In this document: positions 19,547 to 27,685 of the stretch, one piece after another
How the letters are laid out: every line of letters begins with the position of its first letter
Position numbering within the stretch: position 1 is the first letter of the stretch
DNA from: Pseudogulbenkiania sp. MAI-1
Lineage (GTDB): Bacteria; Pseudomonadota; Gammaproteobacteria; Burkholderiales; Chromobacteriaceae
NCBI RefSeq assembly: GCF_000527175.1
Contig: NZ_AZUR01000001.1
Coordinates: 3,373,001 to 3,437,000 of the forward strand
Length of the DNA stretch: 64,000 bases
Direction: 5' to 3'
Program-made: the position numbers and the translations under genes
Notes under the pieces: generated by a model
What the model was told of the DNA's origin: nothing
Seen by the model: only the letters and a program-made list of their open reading frames with translations
Database searches by the model: none

Positions 19547-20337
19547 ACCGCCACCTTGGCCTTGATGTGCGGATGCGGATCGTAACCTTCCAGCGTGAAG
19601 TCTTCGAAGCGGAAGGCGAACAGGTCGGTGACGTCGGGATTGATCTTCATCGTCGGCAGCGGGCGCGGTTCGCGCTGCAATTGCAGTTTGGCCTGTTCGA
19701 GGTGATTGAGATACAGATGCGCATCGCCTAGCGTGTGCACGAACTCGCCCGGCTTCAGGCCGCACACCTGCGCCACCATCATCGTCAACAGCGCGTACGA
19801 GGCGATGTTGAACGGTACGCCGAGGAAGATGTCGGCCGAGCGCTGGTAGAGCTGGCAAGAGAGCCGGCCATCGGCGACGTAGAACTGGAACAGCGCGTGG
19901 CACGGCGGCAGCGCCATCTTGTCGACCAGCGCCGGGTTCCAGGCCGAGACGATCAGGCGGCGCGAATCCGGATTCTTGCGGATCATCTCGACCACCTTGG
20001 CGATCTGGTCGATGTGACCCCCATCCGGCGCCGGCCAGCTCCGCCACTGGTAGCCGTAGACCGGTCCCAGGTCGCCGTTCTCGTCCGCCCACTCGTCCCA
20101 GATCGACACGCCGTTGTCCTTGAGGTAACGGATATTGGTGTCGCCCTTCAGGAACCACAGCAGTTCGTGCACGATGGATTTCAGGTGCAGCTTCTTGGTG
20201 GTTATTAGAGGAAACCACTCCTTCAGATCAAAACGCATCTGATAGCCGAAAACGGACAGCGTACCGGTGCCGGTACGATCGGATTTTTGATGACCGTGCT
20301 CAAGCACATGTGATATCAGGTCGAGGTACTGTCTCAT
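19543..20337 (-). CDS. thyA: Thymidylate synthase
   Basis: ThyA methylates dUMP to dTMP using 5,10-methylene-tetrahydrofolate. The 264 residues equal E. coli ThyA in length. The catalytic cysteine is in LPPCHALFQFYV; the arginine-rich DRTGTGT phosphate loop and SYALLTMMVAQ are visible. The ATG at 20337 is where homology starts; the frame continues upstream to 20442 but would include the AT-rich promoter. No good ribosome-binding site precedes it (AGTTGG only), and the predicted leader is short. Confidence 0.97.
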   Translation of the reverse strand: MRQYLDLISHVLEHGHQKSDRTGTGTLSVFGYQMRFDLKEWFPLITTKKLHLKSIVHELLWFLKGDTNIRYLKDNGVSIWDEWADENGDLGPVYGYQWRSWPAPDGGHIDQIAKVVEMIRKNPDSRRLIVSAWNPALVDKMALPPCHALFQFYVADGRLSCQLYQRSADIFLGVPFNIASYALLTMMVAQVCGLKPGEFVHTLGDAHLYLNHLEQAKLQLQREPRPLPTMKINPDVTDLFAFRFEDFTLEGYDPHPHIKAKVAV

Positions 20338-20344
20338 GCCAACT

Positions 20345-20377
20345 GGGTTTTTGGGGGACGCAAAAACCCAAATTATA
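20345..20377 (-). promoter_or_regulatory. thyA promoter -10 box overlapping an inverted repeat
   Basis: On the minus strand a consensus TATAAT lies at 20377-20372 inside an AT-rich stretch, with no clear -35 box. The start point would be near 20365. A 9-bp inverted repeat (GGGTTTTTG at 20345-20353, CAAAAACCC at 20361-20369) covers the predicted start, so only part of it would be in the RNA. It may be a protein-binding site rather than an RNA hairpin. The arms end eight bases before the ATG. Confidence 0.5.
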
Positions 20378-20559
20378 TCAAAAATTTTACATAAAAAAAC
20401 ATAAAAAACAATTGATTGCAAACGTGCGCGCCATTTCGCCATTCCAACAGTTCAAGGCACTGAATGGAAAAAAGGTAACTCCATAGCTCATTGAATGAAT
20501 CATGGTAGGCTAGCGGCTGCCGCCCTTACCCCAGATAACGATGCAGCGATAACGCCCCC

Positions 20560-21726
20560 ATGGCAGAAGATTCCGACCTCGAACGAACAGAAGCTGCGAC
20601 CGGACGGCGACTGCAACAAGCCCGCGAAGAAGGCAACATCCCGCGCTCGCGCGAGCTATCGACGTTCGCCGTCACCATGGCCGGCGTGGCGCTGCTGATG
20701 ATGCAGGGAGAACGGCTGGGCGACTTCATCATGCAACTGATGCGCCGGCTGTTCACCTTCGACCACGACATGGTGCAGCACACCGAGCCAGTGCTGCTGC
20801 GCTTCAAGGAATCCCTGATCGATACCCTGCTGCAGCTCTTGCCCATTTTCGGCGGGCTGGCATTGGTGGCGGCGGTCGTCCCGCTGCTGGTCGGCGGCTG
20901 GAACCTGACCTTCAAGAGCATTGAGCCCAAGCTGTCCAAGCTCAACCCGGCCCACGGCATCAAGCGCATGTTCTCGCTCAGCGCGCTGACCGAGGCGCTC
21001 AAGGCGATCCTGAAGAGCATGGTGATCGGCGGCGTGGCCACCTGGGTGATCTGGAACGAGCGCACCGAGCTGATCGGCCTGATTTCCATGCCGCTGGAAA
21101 CGGCACTGGGCAAGATGATGGAACTGACCTTCCACACCTTCCTGCTGGTGGTCGGCGCCATGCTGCTGCTGGTCGTGGTCGACGTGCCGTTCCAGATCTG
21201 GAACTACCACAAACAGCTGCGCATGACCAAGGAAGAGGTCAAGCAGGAATACAAGGAGCAGGAAGGCTCGCCGGAAGTGAAGGGCCGTATCCGCCAACTG
21301 CAGCGCCAGGCCGCGCAGCGGCGCATGATGCAGGAGATTCCGTCGGCCAACGTGATCGTGACCAACCCGACCCATTACGCCGTGGCGCTCAAGTACACCG
21401 AGGGCATGCGCGCGCCGCAGGTGGTCGCCAAGGGCCGGCTCAAGCTGGCCGAGAAGATCATCGAGACCGGCCGCGAGCACCGCATCACCGTGATGCGCGT
21501 GCCGAGCTTCGCCCGTGCGCTGTATTTCAACGCCGAACCGGGCGACGAAGTGCCCTCCCGCCTGTACGGCGCGGCGGCGCAGGTGCTCGCCTACGTCTAC
21601 CAGCTCAAGCTGTACGAATACAACGGCGGACTGGCGCCGGTCTACCCCGAGAACGTCGAGGTGCCCGCCGACCTTGACCCCGAAAGCAAACGCCAGCAAG
21701 ATGCGGCGCCGACAGCTAACCCTTAA
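20560..21726 (+). CDS. flhB: Flagellar type III export switch protein FlhB
   Basis: FlhB is the autocleaving export-gate protein that switches substrate from hook to filament. The 388 residues have four membrane helices in the first 210 residues and a cytoplasmic domain with the cleavage site VTNPTHYAVALKY, N269-P270 as in Salmonella. The N-terminus EDSDLERTEAATGRR is typical. No strong ribosome site is seen. A possible sigma-54 element (GG at 20504, GC at 20516, with TGG-N10-GC spacing) lies 45 bases upstream. First gene of the flh block; flhA follows after six bases. Confidence 0.96.
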   Translation: MAEDSDLERTEAATGRRLQQAREEGNIPRSRELSTFAVTMAGVALLMMQGERLGDFIMQLMRRLFTFDHDMVQHTEPVLLRFKESLIDTLLQLLPIFGGLALVAAVVPLLVGGWNLTFKSIEPKLSKLNPAHGIKRMFSLSALTEALKAILKSMVIGGVATWVIWNERTELIGLISMPLETALGKMMELTFHTFLLVVGAMLLLVVVDVPFQIWNYHKQLRMTKEEVKQEYKEQEGSPEVKGRIRQLQRQAAQRRMMQEIPSANVIVTNPTHYAVALKYTEGMRAPQVVAKGRLKLAEKIIETGREHRITVMRVPSFARALYFNAEPGDEVPSRLYGAAAQVLAYVYQLKLYEYNGGLAPVYPENVEVPADLDPESKRQQDAAPTANP

Positions 21727-21732
21727 GCGGGC

Positions 21733-23817
21733 ATGGATACCATTCTCGAGCAACTGAAACGCTTCAATCTGACCCGGCTGGCGGGCCCGGTCCTGATCAT
21801 CCTCATCCTGACGATGATGGTGTTGCCGTTGCCGCCGGTCATCCTCGACATCTTCTTCACCTTCAACATCGCGGTGTCGGTGATCGTGCTGCTGGTCGGC
21901 ATCAACGTGCGCCAGCCGCTGGACTTCTCGGCCTTCCCGTCGGTGCTGCTGGTCACCACGCTGCTCAGGCTGTCGCTCAACGTCGCCTCCAGCCGGGTGA
22001 TCCTGCTGCAGGGCCACACCGGCCCCGACGCCGCCGGCAAGGTGATCGAGTCGTTCTCGCACTTCCTGGTCGGCAGCAACGTCGCCATCGGCGTGGTGGT
22101 GTTCGTCATCCTGACCATCATCAACTTCGTGGTGATCACCAAGGGCGCCGGCCGCATCGCCGAAGTGAGCGCGCGCTTCACGCTGGACGCCATGCCCGGC
22201 AAGCAGATGGCGATCGACGCCGACCTCAACGCCGGCCTGATCGGCGAGGAAGAGGCACGCAAGCGCCGCTCCACCATCGCCGAGGAGGCCAACTTCTTCG
22301 GCGCCATGGACGGTGCCTCCAAGTTCGTGCGCGGCGACGCCATGGCCGGCATCATGATCATTCTGATCAACATCGTCGGCGGCCTGATCGTCGGCGTGGT
22401 GCAGCACGACCTGGCGGTGAGCCGGGCCGCCGAGACCTATACCCTGCTGACCATCGGCGACGGCCTGGTGGCGCAGATTCCCGGCCTGATCATCTCCACC
22501 GCCGCCGGCATCGTGGTGTCGCGCGTCGGCACCGAGCGCGACCTGTCCGAGCAATTCCTCGGCCAGTTGTTCACCAAGCCGTCGGTGCTGTACATCACCG
22601 CCGCGGTGATCGGCATCATCGGCATGATTCCCAACATGCCGCACTTCGCCTTCCTGCTGATCGCAAGCCTGCTGGCCAGCCTCGGCTGGACCATGGAAAA
22701 GCGCCAGCGCGCGCAAGAGCAACAGGCGCAGCTCGCCAAGGCGGCCCCGCCGCCGCCCAGCGAACAGCAGATGGCCGAAGTCAGCTGGAACGACGTGCAG
22801 CACGTCGACCAGCTCGGGCTGGAAGTCGGCTACCGGCTGATCCCGCTGGTCGACCGCAACCAGGACGGCGAGCTGCTGCGGCGCATCCGCGGCATCCGCA
22901 AGAAGATCGCCCAGGAGCTGGGTTTCCTGGTGCCGGCGGTGCACATCCGCGACAACCTGGAGATCAAGCCGAACGCCTACCGCATCCTGATGAAGGGAGT
23001 GGAGATCGGCAGCGGCGAGGCCTATATCGGCCAGTTCCTCGCCATCAACCCGGGGCGGGTCAGCGGCGAGCTGAAGGGGCTGGCCACCACCGACCCGGCC
23101 TTCGGCCTGCCGGCGGTCTGGATCGACGCGGGCAAGCGCGACGAGGCGCAGACGCTGGGCTATACCGTGGTCGACGCCAGCACCGTGGTCGCCACCCACC
23201 TCTCCAACCTGCTCAACACCCACGCCGCCGAACTCCTGGGCCGCGAGGAAGTGCAGGCGCTGATCAGCCACCAGGCCAAGGAATCGCCCAAGCTGGTCGA
23301 GGACCTGGTGCCCAAGGTGGTGTCGGTGAGCACGCTGCAGAAGGTGCTGCAGCACCTGCTGACCGACGGCATCCACATCCGCGACTTCCGCACCATCCTC
23401 GAGACGCTGGCCGACCACGTCGGCGTGACGCAGGACGTCGACGAGCTGACCGCCGCCGTGCGCACCGCGCTGTCGCGCGTGATCATCCAGCAGCTGTTCC
23501 CGGGCGAGGCGGAACTGCCGCTGATGACGCTCGACCCGGCGCTGGAGAACGTGCTGCTGCAGGCGGTGCAGTCCAAGGCCGGCGGCGGGCTGGAACCCGG
23601 CCTCGCCGAAAACCTGCTGGCCAGCGCCGCCCAGCAATCGGAGCAGATGGAGAACCAGGGCTACAATCCGGTGCTGCTCACGCCGCCGGGGCTACGCCCG
23701 CTGCTGGCGCGTTTTTTGCGGCGGGCTCTCCCGCAGTTGCGCGTGATCTCGCATAATGAAATACCGGACAATAAATCCATTCGTATAATTGCGGTCATCG
23801 GGGGCAGCAAAGGCTGA
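21733..23817 (+). CDS. flhA: Flagellar export gate protein FlhA
   Basis: FlhA is the large export-gate subunit that binds chaperone-substrate complexes and conducts protons. The 694 residues contain about eight membrane helices in the first half (from LVGINVRQPLDFSAFPSVLL), the conserved FHIPEP cytoplasmic linker region (RFTLDAMPGKQMAIDADLNAG) and a large cytoplasmic C-terminal domain. It begins six bases after flhB and is followed by flhF after 17 bases. Confidence 0.97.
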   Translation: MDTILEQLKRFNLTRLAGPVLIILILTMMVLPLPPVILDIFFTFNIAVSVIVLLVGINVRQPLDFSAFPSVLLVTTLLRLSLNVASSRVILLQGHTGPDAAGKVIESFSHFLVGSNVAIGVVVFVILTIINFVVITKGAGRIAEVSARFTLDAMPGKQMAIDADLNAGLIGEEEARKRRSTIAEEANFFGAMDGASKFVRGDAMAGIMIILINIVGGLIVGVVQHDLAVSRAAETYTLLTIGDGLVAQIPGLIISTAAGIVVSRVGTERDLSEQFLGQLFTKPSVLYITAAVIGIIGMIPNMPHFAFLLIASLLASLGWTMEKRQRAQEQQAQLAKAAPPPPSEQQMAEVSWNDVQHVDQLGLEVGYRLIPLVDRNQDGELLRRIRGIRKKIAQELGFLVPAVHIRDNLEIKPNAYRILMKGVEIGSGEAYIGQFLAINPGRVSGELKGLATTDPAFGLPAVWIDAGKRDEAQTLGYTVVDASTVVATHLSNLLNTHAAELLGREEVQALISHQAKESPKLVEDLVPKVVSVSTLQKVLQHLLTDGIHIRDFRTILETLADHVGVTQDVDELTAAVRTALSRVIIQQLFPGEAELPLMTLDPALENVLLQAVQSKAGGGLEPGLAENLLASAAQQSEQMENQGYNPVLLTPPGLRPLLARFLRRALPQLRVISHNEIPDNKSIRIIAVIGGSKG

Positions 23818-23834
23818 CAAAAGGCTAACGGTAG

Positions 23835-25235
23835 ATGGTGGTCAAAAAGTTCTTCGGCAAAACCACGCGCGATGCGCTCAGACAGGTCCGTGAGGAGCTG
23901 GGCGCCGACGCGCTCATTCTGTCCAACCGTCCGACCATGGGCGGCGGGGTGGAAATCATGGCCGTGGCCGATGCCGATGTCGCCAACCTGGCGACCACCC
24001 TGTCCACGTCGACCAGCAAGCATCCGCCGCGCCACGTGCCGGCGCCGGTCGCCCCGACCGGAGGCGGCGCGGTCAACCGCGCCCTGGCGCGCACCTACGC
24101 GCTGCCGGTGGAACCGCTGGAGCCCCCCGCTCCCGCCGCGCCGACCCCCGCCCAGCTCGCGGCCAGCGCCGCCTTCCCGCCGCGCCGGGAGACGCCACCG
24201 CCCCCGGCAGCGGCTCCGCAGCAGCCCTTGCCGCCGGCCGCGCCGGCACCCGTCAAGGCCTCTCCGCCCCCGGCGGAAGAGCCCGAGGAAGTGTCGCAGG
24301 AGCTCAAGCACATCGGCGAAGAGATCAAGCTGCTGCGCAGCCTGCTGCAGAGCCAGCTCGCCAGCTTCGCCTGGTCGGACATGGAAGAGCGCACGCCGAA
24401 TCGCATCGAGCTGTTCAAGCACCTGCTGGCGGCCGGCCTGAGCGCCACGCTGATCCGCCAGCTGATCGACAAGATGCCGGCGCAGTACCAGGGCGACGTG
24501 ACGCTGAAATGGGCGCGCTCGGCGCTGATGCACAACCTCAAGTGCGCCGACGCCGACCGCGACGTGATGGAACGCGGCGGCGTCTACGCGCTGGTCGGCC
24601 CGACCGGGGTCGGCAAGACCACCACGGTGGCCAAGCTCGCCGCGCGCGCCACGATGAAGTTCGGCGCGCAGCATGTGGCGCTGATCACCACCGACAGCTA
24701 CCGGATCGGCGCCCAGGACCAGTTGCGCATCTACGGCAAGATCCTCGGCGTGCCGGTGTACTCGATCCAGAACGAATCCGAGCTGCAGCTGACGCTGGCC
24801 GACCTGGCCTCGCGCCACATCGTGTTCATCGACACCGTCGGCATGGGCCAGCGCGATGCCCGCGTCGCCGCCCAGACCCAGATGTTCGACGGCGCCGGAC
24901 GCGAGATCCAGCGCATCCTGCTAATGGCCGCCAATGCCGACGGCCACACGCTGGAAGACGTGGTGCGGCATTACCGTGGTCATGGGCTGGCCGGCTGCAT
25001 CCTGTCCAAGATCGACGAGAGCGTGGCGATGGGACCAGCCCTGGACGTGATCATTCGCAACCGGCTGAAGATGTTCTACATCACCAACGGCCAGCGCGTG
25101 CCGGAAGACCTGCACCTGGCCAACGCTGCCTTCCTGATCGACCGCGCCATGCGCTCGCCGCAACAGAACTCGCCGTTCGCGCTGCAAGGCGACGAGTTGC
25201 CGATCATGAACGCCGCCCAGGCCGGCTGGTTGTGA
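23835..25235 (+). CDS. flhF: Flagellar biosynthesis GTPase FlhF
   Basis: FlhF is an SRP-type GTPase that marks the pole where a flagellum is built. The 466 residues comprise an N-terminal B domain (KKFFGKTTRDALRQVREELGADA) and a Pro/Ala-rich linker (about 65-155). An N domain and a G domain follow, with P-loop GPTGVGKTTTVAKLAARA at residues 255-272. The DTVGMG motif stands where FlhF usually has DTAGM. Its presence implies polar or numerically controlled flagella. Directly upstream of flhG with one base between. Confidence 0.96.
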   Translation: MVVKKFFGKTTRDALRQVREELGADALILSNRPTMGGGVEIMAVADADVANLATTLSTSTSKHPPRHVPAPVAPTGGGAVNRALARTYALPVEPLEPPAPAAPTPAQLAASAAFPPRRETPPPPAAAPQQPLPPAAPAPVKASPPPAEEPEEVSQELKHIGEEIKLLRSLLQSQLASFAWSDMEERTPNRIELFKHLLAAGLSATLIRQLIDKMPAQYQGDVTLKWARSALMHNLKCADADRDVMERGGVYALVGPTGVGKTTTVAKLAARATMKFGAQHVALITTDSYRIGAQDQLRIYGKILGVPVYSIQNESELQLTLADLASRHIVFIDTVGMGQRDARVAAQTQMFDGAGREIQRILLMAANADGHTLEDVVRHYRGHGLAGCILSKIDESVAMGPALDVIIRNRLKMFYITNGQRVPEDLHLANAAFLIDRAMRSPQQNSPFALQGDELPIMNAAQAGWL

Positions 25236-25236
25236 C

Positions 25237-26100
25237 ATGCAGGATCAAGCCGCCAGTCTGCGCCGTCTCGCCGCCCAGCCGGTCCGCGCCCCCAGCTTCG
25301 CCTTTGTCGGCGCCGAGGGCAGCGGGATCAGCACGCTGGTGGCCGGGCTCGGTACCGGGCTCGCCTGGGCCGGCTGCCGGCCGCTGCTGATCGACTGCCA
25401 AGCGGGACAGCAGCTGGCGCGCCGGCTCGGCGTGCCGACCACCGCGACGCTGGAGACGCAGATGGTCGGGCCGGGCGGGCTCGACACCATGATGACGCAG
25501 TCGCGCCATGGCGTGAGCCTGCTCAACCTGTACGCGCGGCCGGAAGACCGTGCGCGCTTCTCGGCCCAGCTCTGGCTGCGGCTGGGCAGCGAATTCGGCT
25601 CCCTGGAGCGCGACTGCCACACGCTGCTGGTGGATGTACCCAACCCGGCACACGATCCGGTACCGGCCAGCGTGGCCGACAACCTGGTGCTGGTGCTCAC
25701 GCCGGCGCCGGAATCGCTGACCATGGCCTACGCCACCATCAAGCGGCTGGCCACGCTGTACGGCCGCCAGCGCTTCAACGTGCTGGTCAACCGCGTGCGC
25801 CAGCTGGAGGAGGCGCGCGAGCTGTTCCGGCGGCTGTCCGGCGTCACCGGCGAGTTTCTCAATGTAGCGCTGCGCTGGGTCGGCTTCGTGCCGGAAGACG
25901 CCGCGGTCACGCGCAGCCGCAGCCTGCACCGGCCGCTGATGGAGGCCTTCCCCGACAGCGAGTCGGCCATCGCCTTTTCCCAGCTGGCGGCGATGCTGCC
26001 GCAATGGCATTCACCCGAAGCCACGCGCCCGGAGGCCGGCTTCATGGACGTACTGATCGCGGCCTCGCGTGACTGGGCCGAGGGAGGAAAGACACGATGA
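25237..26100 (+). CDS. flhG: FlhG-like MinD/ParA-family protein with a degenerate P-loop
   Basis: FlhG (FleN, YlxH) normally is an ATPase that limits flagellar number and activates FlhF. Position between flhF and fliA and the MinD-like fold support the call. The N-terminal FlhF-activating motif DQAxxLR is intact (DQAASLR, residues 3-9). The Walker A stretch reads GAEGSGIST at 25-33, where the signature lysine is A26 and the invariant lysine is I31. LLIDCQAG stands where FlhG has a DAD-type motif. So ATP binding is doubtful. MinD at 38 kb keeps GKGGVGKT. The stop overlaps fliA by four bases. Confidence 0.88.
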   Translation: MQDQAASLRRLAAQPVRAPSFAFVGAEGSGISTLVAGLGTGLAWAGCRPLLIDCQAGQQLARRLGVPTTATLETQMVGPGGLDTMMTQSRHGVSLLNLYARPEDRARFSAQLWLRLGSEFGSLERDCHTLLVDVPNPAHDPVPASVADNLVLVLTPAPESLTMAYATIKRLATLYGRQRFNVLVNRVRQLEEARELFRRLSGVTGEFLNVALRWVGFVPEDAAVTRSRSLHRPLMEAFPDSESAIAFSQLAAMLPQWHSPEATRPEAGFMDVLIAASRDWAEGGKTR

Positions 26101-26837
26101 CCCTGCCATCGCTGAAACGCAGGGCGTACGCCAGCACCCTGGGCCAGGGCGAGATCGACGTCGAGGCCCACGCCCCGCTGGTCAAGAAGATCGCCAAACT
26201 GCTGATTGCCCGGCTACCGGCCTCGGTCGAACTGGACGACCTGATCCAGGTCGGCATCATCGGCCTGATCGAGGCGGCGCGCCAATTCGACCCGATGCAG
26301 GGAGTACAATTCGACACCTTCGCCAGCCAGCGCATCCGCGGCGCGATGCTGGACGAGTTGCGGCGCGAGGACTGGCTGCCGCGCCAGGCACGCCGCCAGG
26401 CCAAGCAGATCGAGGATGCCATCCATCAGCTGGAACAGCGCGAAGGTCGGCCGCCGCTGGAGTCGGAAATCGCCGACTTCCTCGGCCTGCCGCAGGCCGA
26501 GTACCAGGACATGCTGGGCGAGTGCAAGGGGGTGTCGCTGCAGCATTTCGGCGATCTGGACGACGACGGCGAAGCAAGCGATGCCGTGACCAACGTGGCG
26601 GACGACAACGCCGTCGACCCGCTCGCCAGCCTCGCCGACGGCCACTTCCGTGCGGCGCTGGTCGATGCCATCAAGGCGCTGCCGGAACGCGACCAGCTGG
26701 TGATGGCGCTGTATTACGAACAGGAACTGAACCTGAAGGAAATCGGCGCGGTGCTCGGCGTCTCCGAGTCACGCGTCTGCCAGTTGCATAGCCATGCCAT
26801 CGCCCGCGTGCGGGCCAAGCTCAGGGAGTGGCTATAG
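26097..26837 (+). CDS. fliA: Flagellar sigma factor FliA (sigma-28)
   Basis: FliA directs transcription of late flagellar and chemotaxis genes. The 246 residues show sigma region 2 (LDDLIQVGIIGLIEAARQFD; FDTFASQRIRGAMLDELR), region 3 (RRQAKQIEDAI) and region 4 (LKEIGAVLGVSESRVCQLHSHAI). The length fits the family. It overlaps flhG by four bases. I did not find a convincing sigma-28 promoter (TAAA-N15-GCCGATAA) in front of the che genes or motC. Confidence 0.97.
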   Translation: MTLPSLKRRAYASTLGQGEIDVEAHAPLVKKIAKLLIARLPASVELDDLIQVGIIGLIEAARQFDPMQGVQFDTFASQRIRGAMLDELRREDWLPRQARRQAKQIEDAIHQLEQREGRPPLESEIADFLGLPQAEYQDMLGECKGVSLQHFGDLDDDGEASDAVTNVADDNAVDPLASLADGHFRAALVDAIKALPERDQLVMALYYEQELNLKEIGAVLGVSESRVCQLHSHAIARVRAKLREWL

Positions 26838-26883
26838 CGCCACCTGACGCCACCAAGAACAACCACAACAACGGAAACCCGTC

Positions 26884-27633
26884 TTGGATAAGATCAGCAT
26901 CATCGCCATCATCGGGGGGCTGGCCGCCATCGTCGTCGGCCAGGCGCTGGAGGGCGGCCACATCGGTTCGCTGTTCCAACTGACCGCCTTCATGATCGTC
27001 ATTGGCGGCACCGCCAGCGCCGTCATGCTGCAGAGCACGCCCAAGCAGTTCATGACCGGGCTGCGCATGGCGCGCTGGGTGTTCCAGCCGCCGCAATTCG
27101 ATCACGAGAAGACCATCCGCGACGTCATCCACTGGAGCCAGAGCGCGCGCAAGGGCGGCCTGTTGTCGCTGGAAGGCTACGTCGCCCAGCAGCGCGACCC
27201 GTTCAACCGCAAGGCGCTGCAGATGCTGGTGGACGGCACCGAGCCGGAGACGCTGCGCTCGGTGATGGAAGTGGAAATCTCGATGTTCGAACACTCGCGC
27301 AAACAGTCCACGCGCATCTGGGAGTCGGCCGGCGGCTACGCGCCGACCATGGGCATCCTGGGCGCGGTGCTGGGGCTGATCCACGTGATGGAAAACCTGT
27401 CCGACCCGTCCAAGCTCGGCTCCGGCATCGCCGTGGCCTTCGTCGCCACCATCTACGGCGTCGGCTCGGCCAACCTGCTGTTCCTGCCGATTGCCAACAA
27501 GCTGAAGAACCTGGTGGCGGCCGAAGTGGCGATGCGCGAGTTGATCGTCGAGGGGCTGGTCGCCATCGGCCACGGCGAGAACCCGCGCATCATCGAGAAC
27601 CGGCTGCGCGGCTTCCTCGCCATGCACGACTGA
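26884..27633 (+). CDS. motC: Flagellar stator protein MotC (MotA/PomA family)
   Basis: MotA-family stator subunits form the ion channel with a MotB-type partner. The 249 residues have four membrane helices and the MotC/PomA look (GLAAIVVGQALEGGH; FMIVIGGTASAVML; YAPTMGILGAVLGLIHVMENL). The start is TTG at 26884 with GGAAA upstream; the next in-frame ATG lies after the first helix and is too late. In pseudomonads motC is followed by motD. Here no MotB/MotD gene follows: the next gene is convergent 52 bases away. It follows fliA by 46 bases. Confidence 0.9.
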   Translation: MDKISIIAIIGGLAAIVVGQALEGGHIGSLFQLTAFMIVIGGTASAVMLQSTPKQFMTGLRMARWVFQPPQFDHEKTIRDVIHWSQSARKGGLLSLEGYVAQQRDPFNRKALQMLVDGTEPETLRSVMEVEISMFEHSRKQSTRIWESAGGYAPTMGILGAVLGLIHVMENLSDPSKLGSGIAVAFVATIYGVGSANLLFLPIANKLKNLVAAEVAMRELIVEGLVAIGHGENPRIIENRLRGFLAMHD

Positions 27634-27685
27634 GGCTGCATGCCACGCACACCGACAAGGTCATCGCATCCAAGACGAGCAGGGA

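Noticed and set aside
20656..23637. A 993-codon open frame on the minus strand across flhB and flhA
   Set aside because: The plus-strand genes are certain; the product is low-complexity and has no recognisable domain.
23835..25235. A non-flagellar SRP GTPase reading for this gene
   Set aside because: The flhA and flhG neighbours and the N-terminal FlhF B domain fit FlhF better.
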